A DNA stretch of 38,008 bases from an uncultured Collinsella sp. (lineage in GTDB: Bacteria; Actinomycetota; Coriobacteriia; Coriobacteriales; Coriobacteriaceae), in the NCBI GenBank assembly GCA_900557455.1, contig USSM01000009.1:1-38008 (forward strand). The letters run 5' to 3'. Below, in pieces: positions 16,207 to 23,326 of the stretch. Within the stretch, counting starts at the first letter, position 1. Every line of letters starts with the position of its first letter. The notes below the pieces were generated by a model, which did not search any database, was not told the origin of the DNA, and saw only the letters and a list, made by a program, of their open reading frames with translations. Both the position numbers and the translations under genes were made by a program.

Positions 16207-16804
16207 GGTCGCCTGTTCACCGCGGCTGGGGTCGTTCATACGCCGCAACCAGCGTTCAAAAGCTTGGTACGGTAACTGCACTTCTTAATATGGATAGAAC
16301 AATCGACATCTTGCATAAAATAACGGCTCAGTCCGGATTTGCCCGTGCCTACCCCCGTCTGCGCCGTGCAAAAAACCGAGTTTTCAGCATCGTGGTGCTG
16401 TCGGCACCGCCGCAATCTTGCAACATACGGGTCCCGAAGCTATTGATTCACGCCGTTGCGCCCCCGAAGCACGTGTCTGCGTCCCGTCAGACCGTGATGC
16501 TTGTTCTAAAACACAATATATATGCGCCTGAAGATGTTGATTAACGCTTTCGATGCGTATACACACAGCTTGGCGGGCTGAATACTCGCAAAAATGCACG
16601 CCGCTCCCTATGGGACCCGTCTGCGGCAGGCGCGAAGCGAGTCGGAGCTTCGCAGAACGGGGCTTGGCGCATTGCTTGGCGGGCCCGGGGCCCTGCCGCA
16701 GGCCTTTGGTGCTGTGGAAAACGCCCGTGTTCGCGTCTGGCTGTGTGGCAAATGTCAGACGGGGCGCCGGACGCGCGGACTTTGTGCGTTCGCGCTCATT
16801 AGGT
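16207..16804. other. Long non-coding stretch after the transposase
   Basis: About 600 bases with no convincing gene. The only structure seen is a perfect ten-base inverted repeat, CTGCGGCAGG (16621-16630) and its complement (16692-16701), that encloses a second hairpin GCGAAGC/GCTTCGC (16632-16638 and 16647-16653) in a very GC-rich segment. This could be a structured RNA or another palindromic element. I did not recognise RNase P RNA, tmRNA, SRP RNA or 6S RNA. Confidence 0.5.
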
Positions 16805-16834
16805 AAAAACAGAGCCGCCCGTATCGGGCGGCTC
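16805..16834 (-). terminator. Terminator of the suf operon
   Basis: Perfect stem GAGCCGCCCG / CGGGCGGCTC; on the minus strand it is followed by TGTTTTTA. It lies 32 bases after the sufU stop. Confidence 0.9.
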
Positions 16835-16866
16835 GGCAATCAAAAACCTTGGATTCGGGGCATAAG

Positions 16867-17301
16867 CTACTGGTTTGTTTGCCCCTCGAGCATGCCGTCG
16901 AGGGTGCGCCAGGCGAGCTCGGCGCATTTGACGCGGGCGGGCATGTGCGAGATGTCCTGGAGCTGGGCGGCTTCGTCCAGGTCTTCCAGGTCCTCCTCGG
17001 AGAGCTTCTCGCCACGGATCATGGCGAGGAAGAGCTCTGCCAAGCGGTGAGCTTCCTCGACGCTCTCGCCGGTGATGAGGTCGGCCATGATGTCGGCACT
17101 GGCCTGGCTGATGGCACAGCCGTGGCCGGTAAAGGAGGCCTCCTCGATCACGCCGTTCTCGACGCGCAGCTGCAAGGTGAGCTCGTCGCCGCAGCTGGGG
17201 TTGATGCCGTCGTGCTCGTGCGTGGGAGCATCCATCTCGTATTTATAGTCGGGGTGCGAGTTGTGCTCCATAAATGTGGTGGAGGTGTACAGATTACCCA
17301 T
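16867..17301 (-). CDS. sufU: SUF system scaffold/sulfur-transfer protein SufU
   Basis: 144 aa. The three conserved cysteines of SufU are present (C37 in NPSCGDELTL, C62 in GHGCAISQAS, C126 in VKCAELAW), with D39 after the first, consistent with the zinc-binding SufU that accepts persulfide from SufS. The ATG at 17301 lies inside the end of sufS (eight-base overlap), so translation is probably coupled. It is the last gene of the operon and the terminator follows. It is shorter than and distinct from the NifU-like scaffold at 14256-14990. Confidence 0.92.
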   Translation of the reverse strand: MGNLYTSTTFMEHNSHPDYKYEMDAPTHEHDGINPSCGDELTLQLRVENGVIEEASFTGHGCAISQASADIMADLITGESVEEAHRLAELFLAMIRGEKLSEEDLEDLDEAAQLQDISHMPARVKCAELAWRTLDGMLEGQTNQ

Positions 17302-18619
17302 TGAACGTGCTCCAAACGTGATGCAGGCCGGCGATGAACTTGTCGATGTCGGCCTTGTCGTTGTAGAAGGCCACGCTGGCGCGGCAGCAGGCAAGGTTTT
17401 CGACACCCAGCCAGGTAAGCAGCGGCTGCGCGCAGTGGTGGCCGGCGCGGATACAGACGCCGTCCATGTCCATAATGCTCGCGACGTCGTGCGGGTGGAT
17501 GCCCTTGACGTTAAAGCTCACAACGCCGTGGTGGTTGTCCCAATAGATGGAGCCGATGATCTGGACAAAGTCGAGCTGCAAGAGCTCGCCCATCAGGTAG
17601 TGGACGAGTGCCTGCTCGCGGGCCTGGATATTCTCGTAACCCACGGTGTTGACCAGGTAGTCGAGTGCCGCACCCGTGGCGAAGATGCCGGCGGCGTCCT
17701 GCGTGCCGGCCTCGAACTTCTCGGGGGCGGGCGCCCAGACGGCGTCCTGCTCGGTGACCGAATCGATCATTTCGCCGCCGGTGAGCATGGGCGGCATGGC
17801 GTTGAGCAGGTCCATCTTTCCCCACAGCACGCCAATGCCCATGGGGCCCATGGCCTTGTGCGCGCTAAAGGCAAAGAAGTCGGCGCCCAGGTCGGCCACA
17901 TCGACCGGCATGTGCGGCAGCGACTGCGCACCGTCGACGACCAGGTAGCCGCCGTACTTGTGCACGAGCTTGCCGAGGTTCTTGACCGGGTTCTCGACGC
18001 CCAACACGTTAGAGACCTGACCCACGGCCAGAATCTTGGTTTTGGGACCAACCTTGGCAAGAACCTCCTCGGTGGTGAGCTGGCCGGTCTTGGTGGGGTA
18101 GAGGTAGACGAGCTTGGCGCCGGTCTCGCGGCAGACCTGCTGCCACGGTATCAGGTTGGAGTGGTGCTCCATGATGGTGATGACGACCTCGTCACCGGGC
18201 TCGAGCACCGTGGGTGCAAAGCTCTTGGCGATCAGGTTGAGCGACTCGCTCGTGTTGCGGGTGAAGACGACCTCGTTGGCCTGTGAGGCGCCGATGAGGT
18301 CGGCGATCTGCTGGCGGACCTTCGCGATGGCCTCGGTGGCCTCGACGGACAGCGAGTACAGGCCGCGCAGGGGGTTGGCGTTCATACGCTGGTAGAAGTC
18401 GCGCTCGGCGTCGAGCACGCAGGCAGGGCGCTGCACGGTGGCGGCACTATCGAGGAAGGCGATCTCGGGGTGCTGCTGAAACAGCGGGAACTGCGCCTTG
18501 TAGGGGTTGGTCTCGATGTCCACAGTGGGCCAGCCGCGCGAGGCCTCGTCACTGGCGTCGAGCTCCATAGGCTCCGGTGCGGTACAGGTATCGCATTTAA
18601 CGTGCTCGGTGTCGATCAT
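17294..18619 (-). CDS. sufS: Cysteine desulfurase SufS
   Basis: 441 aa PLP enzyme that mobilises sulfur from cysteine as a persulfide for Fe-S cluster assembly. The PLP lysine is K255 in FSAHKAMGPMGIGVLWG, and the catalytic cysteine is C396 in RAGHHCAQPLLTWLG, the short-loop form of group II desulfurases that work with SufU. An N-terminal extension of about 35 residues carries CDTC, which is unusual and could bind metal or be unstructured. The start ATG overlaps the sufD stop by four bases (ATGA), with GAGGAG upstream inside sufD. Confidence 0.95.
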   Translation of the reverse strand: MIDTEHVKCDTCTAPEPMELDASDEASRGWPTVDIETNPYKAQFPLFQQHPEIAFLDSAATVQRPACVLDAERDFYQRMNANPLRGLYSLSVEATEAIAKVRQQIADLIGASQANEVVFTRNTSESLNLIAKSFAPTVLEPGDEVVITIMEHHSNLIPWQQVCRETGAKLVYLYPTKTGQLTTEEVLAKVGPKTKILAVGQVSNVLGVENPVKNLGKLVHKYGGYLVVDGAQSLPHMPVDVADLGADFFAFSAHKAMGPMGIGVLWGKMDLLNAMPPMLTGGEMIDSVTEQDAVWAPAPEKFEAGTQDAAGIFATGAALDYLVNTVGYENIQAREQALVHYLMGELLQLDFVQIIGSIYWDNHHGVVSFNVKGIHPHDVASIMDMDGVCIRAGHHCAQPLLTWLGVENLACCRASVAFYNDKADIDKFIAGLHHVWSTFNG

Positions 18620-19887
18620 GCGAGCTCCTCTTCAAAGTTGTCGATCAGGTTGTTGCCCAGGCGGACGACGGCGGCGCGGGTGCGCTCGTCGGTGGCGGAA
18701 AGCGCGGCGTCCTCCAGCTTGGCGCGGATGAACAGGTCCTCGGCGGCGTTTTGGTCAAGGCCGTGGCAGGCGAGGTAGAACAGCTGCTCGTCGCGGACGT
18801 GGCCGATCGTGGCGCCGTGGTTGCCGGCGACGTCGTCCTCGTCGCAGAGAATGACGGGAACGGTCTTGTTGTCGACGCCCTTGTTGGCCAAAAGCACCGT
18901 CTCACGCTCGGTGCCGGTTGCACCCTTGCAGCCGTGCACGAGGTCGATGGTGCCGCGGTAGACCTTCTTAGACGTGCCGGTCAGTACGCCGTTGGCGTCG
19001 ATCTCGCACTCGGTCTTGCGACCGCGGTGGCGCAGCTCGTAGTTAAAGTCGCGCACCTGCTCTCGGGCGCCCAGGTAGTCAGTATCGATGGTGACCTTGG
19101 CGGTATCGCCCAGCAGGTCGCCGGCAAGGCCGGTGGCGCTGGCGCCGGCACCCAAGACGGTGTGTTGCACGTTGACGCGCGCGCCCTCGTCCAGGAACAG
19201 GCCAGTGTCGTCGAGTGCGATCCGGCTATCGTCGAGCGTCTGCGTGCAGGTCACGTTGACGGTGGCGTACTCGTGGGCGCACACGCGTAGCACGGAGCCC
19301 ACGACACCCTCGCCGGTAACGGGGGAGTCTAGGGCAATATGCAGATCGAGCGTCGACTGGGGACGGGCGACGACGTCGATGGCGGCGATGGCCGCGGCGG
19401 CATCGACACCGTTCACACGCACGGTAACCGTGGCGTGCTTGTATGCGGGCACATCGATGACGATGCGCCCGGTGGCGTGCTCGGCCAAGTAGGCGTAGGC
19501 AGCCTCGCCCATGCCGGTTTCGAAGGCCTCAGCAGGGGAGAGCTCCTCCTCGAGCTTGATGGCGCCGGCCTGGTAGACAGAGGTGGCGGGCACGTCAAGC
19601 TCGGTCTCGGGCGTGATGCGGGCGCGGTCGGCGGCATCGCCGGGGGCGGAGGCGCGGCGCTCGGGGAAGCGCTCGGCCATGGCGTCCATGGCGGCTTCGA
19701 ACGCGTCTGCCACGCCAGTAAACTGCTCGTCCAAGCCCTCGACCTCAACGGCCTCGGTGGGAGCGGCGGCAAGCTCGTCAGAGAGCTCGAGCTTGGTCTG
19801 GTTCATCTTGAGCCAACCCCAAGTGGCAGCCGGCATCGCATTGACCTGCTCAAGGGTGGTAGCAGCGGTGTTCGTGGTCTGTTTCAT
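18616..19887 (-). CDS. sufD: Fe-S cluster assembly protein SufD
   Basis: 423 aa member of the SufB/SufD beta-helix family. The C-terminal signature is HGATIGHVRDEQLFYLACHG followed by LDQNAAEDLFIRAKLEDAAL. It forms the SufBC2D scaffold with SufB and SufC. The N-terminal 180 residues are poorly conserved, as is usual for SufD. The ATG overlaps the sufB stop by one base (TAATG), implying coupled translation. Confidence 0.93.
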   Translation of the reverse strand: MKQTTNTAATTLEQVNAMPAATWGWLKMNQTKLELSDELAAAPTEAVEVEGLDEQFTGVADAFEAAMDAMAERFPERRASAPGDAADRARITPETELDVPATSVYQAGAIKLEEELSPAEAFETGMGEAAYAYLAEHATGRIVIDVPAYKHATVTVRVNGVDAAAAIAAIDVVARPQSTLDLHIALDSPVTGEGVVGSVLRVCAHEYATVNVTCTQTLDDSRIALDDTGLFLDEGARVNVQHTVLGAGASATGLAGDLLGDTAKVTIDTDYLGAREQVRDFNYELRHRGRKTECEIDANGVLTGTSKKVYRGTIDLVHGCKGATGTERETVLLANKGVDNKTVPVILCDEDDVAGNHGATIGHVRDEQLFYLACHGLDQNAAEDLFIRAKLEDAALSATDERTRAAVVRLGNNLIDNFEEELA

Positions 19888-21299
19888 TATCCGATCGCTC
19901 CTTCCATCTCGAGCTTGATCAGGTTGTTCATCTCGACGGCGTACTCCAGCGGCAGCTCCTTGGAGACCGGGTTGGCAAAGCCGTTGACGATCATGGTGCG
20001 GGCCTCTTCCTCCGAGATACCGCGGCTCATCAGGTAGAACACCTTATCGTCGCCGATGCGGCCGATAGTTGCCTCGTGGCCGATGTCGACGTTCTTGGCG
20101 CGGATGTCCATGGCCGGAATAGTGTCGGAGCGGCTCTGGTCGTCGAGCATCAGCGACTGGCAGCTCACGGTTGCCTTGGAGCCCTCGGCCTTGGGTGTGG
20201 CAACGATAGAGCTGCGGAACGTCTGGATGCCGCCGCTCTTGGAGATGCCCTTGGTCTCGACGGTTGCCGAGGTCTCGGGCGCGTTGAGCACGACCTTACA
20301 GCCGGTGTCGAGGTTCTGTCCGGCGCCGGCAAAGGTGATGCCGGTAAAGCTCGAGCGGGCGCGGCGGCCGTTGAGCACGCTCATGGGGTAGAGGTAGCCC
20401 ACGTGGCTGCCGAAGGAGCCGCTGATCCATTCGATGTCTCCGTCCTCGTCCACGCGCGCACGCTTGGTGTTGAGGTTGTACATGTTCTTGGACCAGTTCT
20501 CGATGGTCGAGTAGCGCAGGTGCGCACGCTTTCCCACAAAGAGCTCGACGGCGCCGGCGTGGAGGTTGGCCACGTTGTACTTGGGCGCGGAACAACCCTC
20601 GATAAAGTGCAGGTCGGCATCGTCCTCGACGATGATGAGCGTGTGCTCAAACTGGCCGGCACCCTTGGCGTTGAGGCGGAAGTAGCTCTGCAACGGGAAG
20701 TCGAGCTTGGTGCCCTTGGGCACGTAGACAAACGAGCCACCCGACCACACGGCGCCGTGCAGGGCCGCAAACTTGTGGTCGGTGGGCGGGATGAGCGTCA
20801 TAAACTTCTCGTGGATGAGCGGCTCCCACTGCGGATCGTGCAGGGCCTCCTCGATGCCGGAGTAGACGATGCCCATCTTGGACGCCGTGTCCTGCATGTT
20901 GTGGTAGACCAGCTCGGAGTCGTACTGCGCGCCAACGCCCGCCAGGTAGCTGCGCTCGGCCTCGGGGATGCCCAGGCGCTCAAAGGTGTTCTTGATGTCG
21001 TCGGGCACCGACTCCCAGTCGTGCTTTTGGTCGGTGTTGGGCTTGACGTAGGTGACGATGTTGTCCATGTCCAGGCCCTCGATGGAGGGGCCCCACGTCG
21101 GGTCGGGGAAGCGGTTGAAGATCTCGAGGGACTTGAGGCGCAGGTCGAGCATCCACTGCGGCTCGTCCTTCTTTGCGCTGATCTCGCGCACGATGTCGGG
21201 CGTGATGCCGGCGTCGAGGCGCTCGAATCCCTCCTCGCCATAGGTGAAGTCGTAGAGGCTGCGGTCGATGTCCGCGACCTCGGTGCGGTTCTTGGTCAT
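19887..21299 (-). CDS. sufB: Fe-S cluster assembly protein SufB
   Basis: 470 aa, the most conserved SUF subunit. Typical stretches are YVKPNTDQKHDWESVPDDIK, VYVPKGTKLDFPLQSYFR, CSAPKYNVANLHAGAVE and SRSDTIPAMDIRAKNVDIGH, followed by EATIGRIGDDKVFYLMSRGI. It acts as the scaffold on which clusters are built with SufC ATPase and SufD. The start at 21299 lies 12 bases after the sufC stop. Confidence 0.97.
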   Translation of the reverse strand: MTKNRTEVADIDRSLYDFTYGEEGFERLDAGITPDIVREISAKKDEPQWMLDLRLKSLEIFNRFPDPTWGPSIEGLDMDNIVTYVKPNTDQKHDWESVPDDIKNTFERLGIPEAERSYLAGVGAQYDSELVYHNMQDTASKMGIVYSGIEEALHDPQWEPLIHEKFMTLIPPTDHKFAALHGAVWSGGSFVYVPKGTKLDFPLQSYFRLNAKGAGQFEHTLIIVEDDADLHFIEGCSAPKYNVANLHAGAVELFVGKRAHLRYSTIENWSKNMYNLNTKRARVDEDGDIEWISGSFGSHVGYLYPMSVLNGRRARSSFTGITFAGAGQNLDTGCKVVLNAPETSATVETKGISKSGGIQTFRSSIVATPKAEGSKATVSCQSLMLDDQSRSDTIPAMDIRAKNVDIGHEATIGRIGDDKVFYLMSRGISEEEARTMIVNGFANPVSKELPLEYAVEMNNLIKLEMEGAIG

Positions 21300-21311
21300 T
21301 GCGTTGCCCCT

Positions 21312-22112
21312 TTACGCCTGCTGCTCGGCAGCGGCGGCCTCGGCCTGGGCGCGCTGCTCGGCGGCCTCGCGCTCGAAGGTCTCAAAGCCGTTCTTGTCGA
21401 TCCAGGGGATAAGCGAGGCGTCGTCCTCGCGCACGATGTGGCCCTTGACCATAACGTGGACGCGGTCGACATCCAGGTGCTCCAGGATGCGCGTGTTGTG
21501 CGTGATGATGAGCATGGAGCCGTCGCAGCTCTTGCGGTAGGCGTCCATGCCATGGCTGACGGTGGAAAGGGCGTCGACGTCCAGGCCGGAGTCAGTCTCG
21601 TCCAAGATGGCGAGCTTGGGCTGCAACAGCAAAAGCTGGAGCATCTCGACCTTCTTCTTCTCGCCGCCCGAGAAGCCCACGCCCAGCTCGCGGTTGAGAT
21701 AGGCGGTATCCATGTTGAGCTCGGCCGCGAGCTCCTTCACGCGGCGGCGGAACTCCTTACCCTTCATCTCCAGGCCGGGGCGGCCGGCGATGCTGGCGCG
21801 CAAAAAGCTCGACAGCGGCACGCCCGGAATCTCGACCGGGGCCTGGAAGCTCAGGAACAGGCCGGCGCGCGAGCGCTTGTCGGTGGTGAGCTCGGTGATG
21901 TTCTGGCCGTCAAAGACGATACGGCCGTCGTTGACCGTGTAGACGGGGTCGCCCATGACCAGGTGGCCGAGGGTGGACTTGCCGGCGCCGTTGGGACCCA
22001 TCAACACGTGGGTCTCGCCGGCGGCGACGTTGAGGTTGACGTTGTGGAGGATGGTCTTCTCGTCCACGGAGGCGGTCAGACCTTCGATGGAAAGCAGCGG
22101 ATTTGCGCTCAT
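21312..22112 (-). CDS. sufC: Fe-S assembly ATPase SufC
   Basis: 266 aa ABC-type ATPase. Walker A is GPNGAGKST (residues 39-47), the signature is FSGGEKKKVEM (from 147), Walker B is LAILDETDSGLD (167-178), and the H-loop is in IITHNTR. FSGGEKKK and the LDETDSGLD form are SufC hallmarks. The tail is Ala/Gln/Glu-rich. The start is set at 22112 (MSANPLLS), with GAGAGGGA five bases upstream; a possible upstream ATG at 22142 lacks a ribosome site. It is the first gene of the operon. Confidence 0.96.
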   Translation of the reverse strand: MSANPLLSIEGLTASVDEKTILHNVNLNVAAGETHVLMGPNGAGKSTLGHLVMGDPVYTVNDGRIVFDGQNITELTTDKRSRAGLFLSFQAPVEIPGVPLSSFLRASIAGRPGLEMKGKEFRRRVKELAAELNMDTAYLNRELGVGFSGGEKKKVEMLQLLLLQPKLAILDETDSGLDVDALSTVSHGMDAYRKSCDGSMLIITHNTRILEHLDVDRVHVMVKGHIVREDDASLIPWIDKNGFETFEREAAEQRAQAEAAAAEQQA

Positions 22113-22176
22113 GCTGTCCCTCTCTGTATATGGTGTACTCATAGGTGTACTAAACCCTAGGAATCTTCTCGGAATA

Positions 22177-22204
22177 AAGTTACTATGGGTTCGGCGTTAG
22201 TCAA
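22177..22204 (-). promoter_or_regulatory. Candidate suf operon promoter
   Basis: On the minus strand, TTGACT (complement of 22199-22204), a 16-base spacer and TAACTT (complement of 22177-22182). The leader to sufC would be about 60 bases. The -35 box is 38 bases from the nearest regulator half-site. Confidence 0.5.
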
Positions 22205-22241
22205 GGGAAAACCCGACTAATCCACTCGACTTTTCAAATTC

Positions 22242-22315
22242 TGGGACAAAATAAGCTGTTGTGTTTGTCCCACTTACTTAAGATTTGGGACAAACACTCC
22301 TGGTATTTTGTCCCA
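22242..22315. promoter_or_regulatory. Four-half-site operator array between sufC and the Rrf2 regulator
   Basis: TGGGACAAA at 22242-22250, TTTGTCCCA at 22264-22272, TGGGACAAA at 22286-22294 and TTTGTCCCA at 22307-22315. All four nine-mers are perfect, alternate in orientation and are spaced 22, 22 and 21 bases start to start, about two helical turns. They form two dyads (spacers 13 and 12). They lie directly upstream of the Rrf2 gene, with a possible -10 (TAAGAT, 22279-22284) between the dyads. Autoregulation, and possibly suf control, is inferred. Confidence 0.8.
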
Positions 22316-22335
22316 GCAACGATGGGAGGGTAGGT

Positions 22336-22767
22336 ATGCTCATTTCTTCTAAGGGCCGCTATGCCCTCCGGCTGATGATCTATATCGCGGCGCTGGGCGA
22401 CGCCGAGGGCAAGATTGCCCTGCGCGAGGTTGCCGACCGCGAGCATATCTCGCAAAAGTATCTGGAGCAGCTGGTTCGTCCGCTTATGAAAGCGGGCCTG
22501 CTTAAGAGCGTACGCGGTAAGGGCGGCGGCTACATGATGGCCAAGGACCCGGCCGAGGTGCGCGCCGGCGACATCCTGCGTGCCGTTGAGGGCAGCACGG
22601 CTCCGGTGGCGTGTGACGGCATCGACAACAGCTGCACCCGCAGTGACCTTTGCTCGACCGTCAAGTTCTGGCGCGGGCTGGACGACGTGATTGAAAAGTA
22701 TGTTGACGGCGTAACGCTGGCCGACTTGGCCGCCGTCCCCGAGATCAATTTTGACATCAAGCTGTAA
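22336..22767 (+). CDS. Rrf2 family transcriptional regulator, IscR-like
   Basis: 143 aa winged-helix regulator. The N-terminus (MLISSKGRYALRLMIYIAAL) and the wing (SVRGKGGGYMMAK) are typical of Rrf2 proteins. Three cysteines, C93, C100 and C106, occupy the place of the [2Fe-2S] ligands of IscR (C-x6-C-x5-C here), so cluster sensing is likely. It is transcribed divergently from the suf operon and preceded by the four-half-site array, which makes it the probable SUF regulator. The start at 22336 has GGGAGG upstream. The name iscR/sufR is withheld because orthology was not tested. Confidence 0.92.
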   Translation: MLISSKGRYALRLMIYIAALGDAEGKIALREVADREHISQKYLEQLVRPLMKAGLLKSVRGKGGGYMMAKDPAEVRAGDILRAVEGSTAPVACDGIDNSCTRSDLCSTVKFWRGLDDVIEKYVDGVTLADLAAVPEINFDIKL

Positions 22768-22779
22768 GGGCTGGCTTTC

Positions 22780-23199
22780 GTGAAGTCGTACGAAGCCTTT
22801 GATTCGCGTCTGGCGCTGCTAGAGACAGCTCGATTTCAAGATTTCGAAAACGACTATGTTGTCTCCGGATGTGCGTATATCTATGAGCAGGTTTTCGGTA
22901 TCTCAATTACCCTCCTTAAGCGTCTGCTCGAGTATGAGGGCGCCACGCTTGCCGCGTCGGGGTCTCCTCGTGCCATCTTGAAGGAGTCGTACCGATTCTA
23001 CGACTTTATTGATGAGGCGGCCTGGCTAGATATGCTCAGAGACCGCAATACGAACGTCCATATCTACGACAACAAGCTCGCTCAAGATTTGATTCAGCGC
23101 ATCTTGAACGTCTATATTCCCGCTTTCTGTCAGTTGAGGGACGGGCTGATGGAGCGATACGGCGAGCTTCTGATGGCGCCCGACGACCAGTTTGTTTAA
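22780..23199 (+). CDS. HEPN protein, HI0074/nucleotidyltransferase substrate-binding family (orphan)
   Basis: 139 aa, all helical. It matches the HI0074-type family (MKSYEAFDSRLALLETAR; SGSPRAILKESYRFYDFID; a C-terminal helix pair). The HEPN RNase motif R-x4-H is present as R89-NTNV-H94 followed by IYDN. Usual partners are small MNT-type nucleotidyltransferases forming HEPN/MNT toxin-antitoxin pairs, but none is encoded next to it. The start is GTG at 22780, 12 bases after the Rrf2 stop, with AAGGG upstream, so it may be co-transcribed with the regulator. It could be a solitary toxin remnant or a protein with a distant partner. Confidence 0.8.
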   Translation: MKSYEAFDSRLALLETARFQDFENDYVVSGCAYIYEQVFGISITLLKRLLEYEGATLAASGSPRAILKESYRFYDFIDEAAWLDMLRDRNTNVHIYDNKLAQDLIQRILNVYIPAFCQLRDGLMERYGELLMAPDDQFV

Positions 23200-23241
23200 T
23201 TCCTTAAGATTTCGCGGAGGGTTGTTGCCGTTTACCGAGTG

Positions 23242-23257
23242 GTTGTTGTGCAACAAC
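23242..23257. promoter_or_regulatory. Short palindrome upstream of the muramidase-like gene
   Basis: GTTGTTG and CAACAAC arms with a two-base centre, 70 bases before the ATG of the surface protein. It could be an operator. No function is known. Confidence 0.35.
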
Positions 23258-23326
23258 GGGCGAGCTGCAATACTGATTCTATCTTTGCAAACTGCACTTT
23301 AACTACACCAATGCAGGGAGGATCTT

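Noticed and set aside
16553..17050. 165-codon plus-strand frame entering sufU
   Set aside because: It overlaps the suf terminator and sufU antisense and has no start signal or recognisable domain.
20076..22160. 694-codon open frame antisense to sufB and sufC
   Set aside because: Shadow frame: the opposite strand has unambiguous SUF proteins with all motifs.
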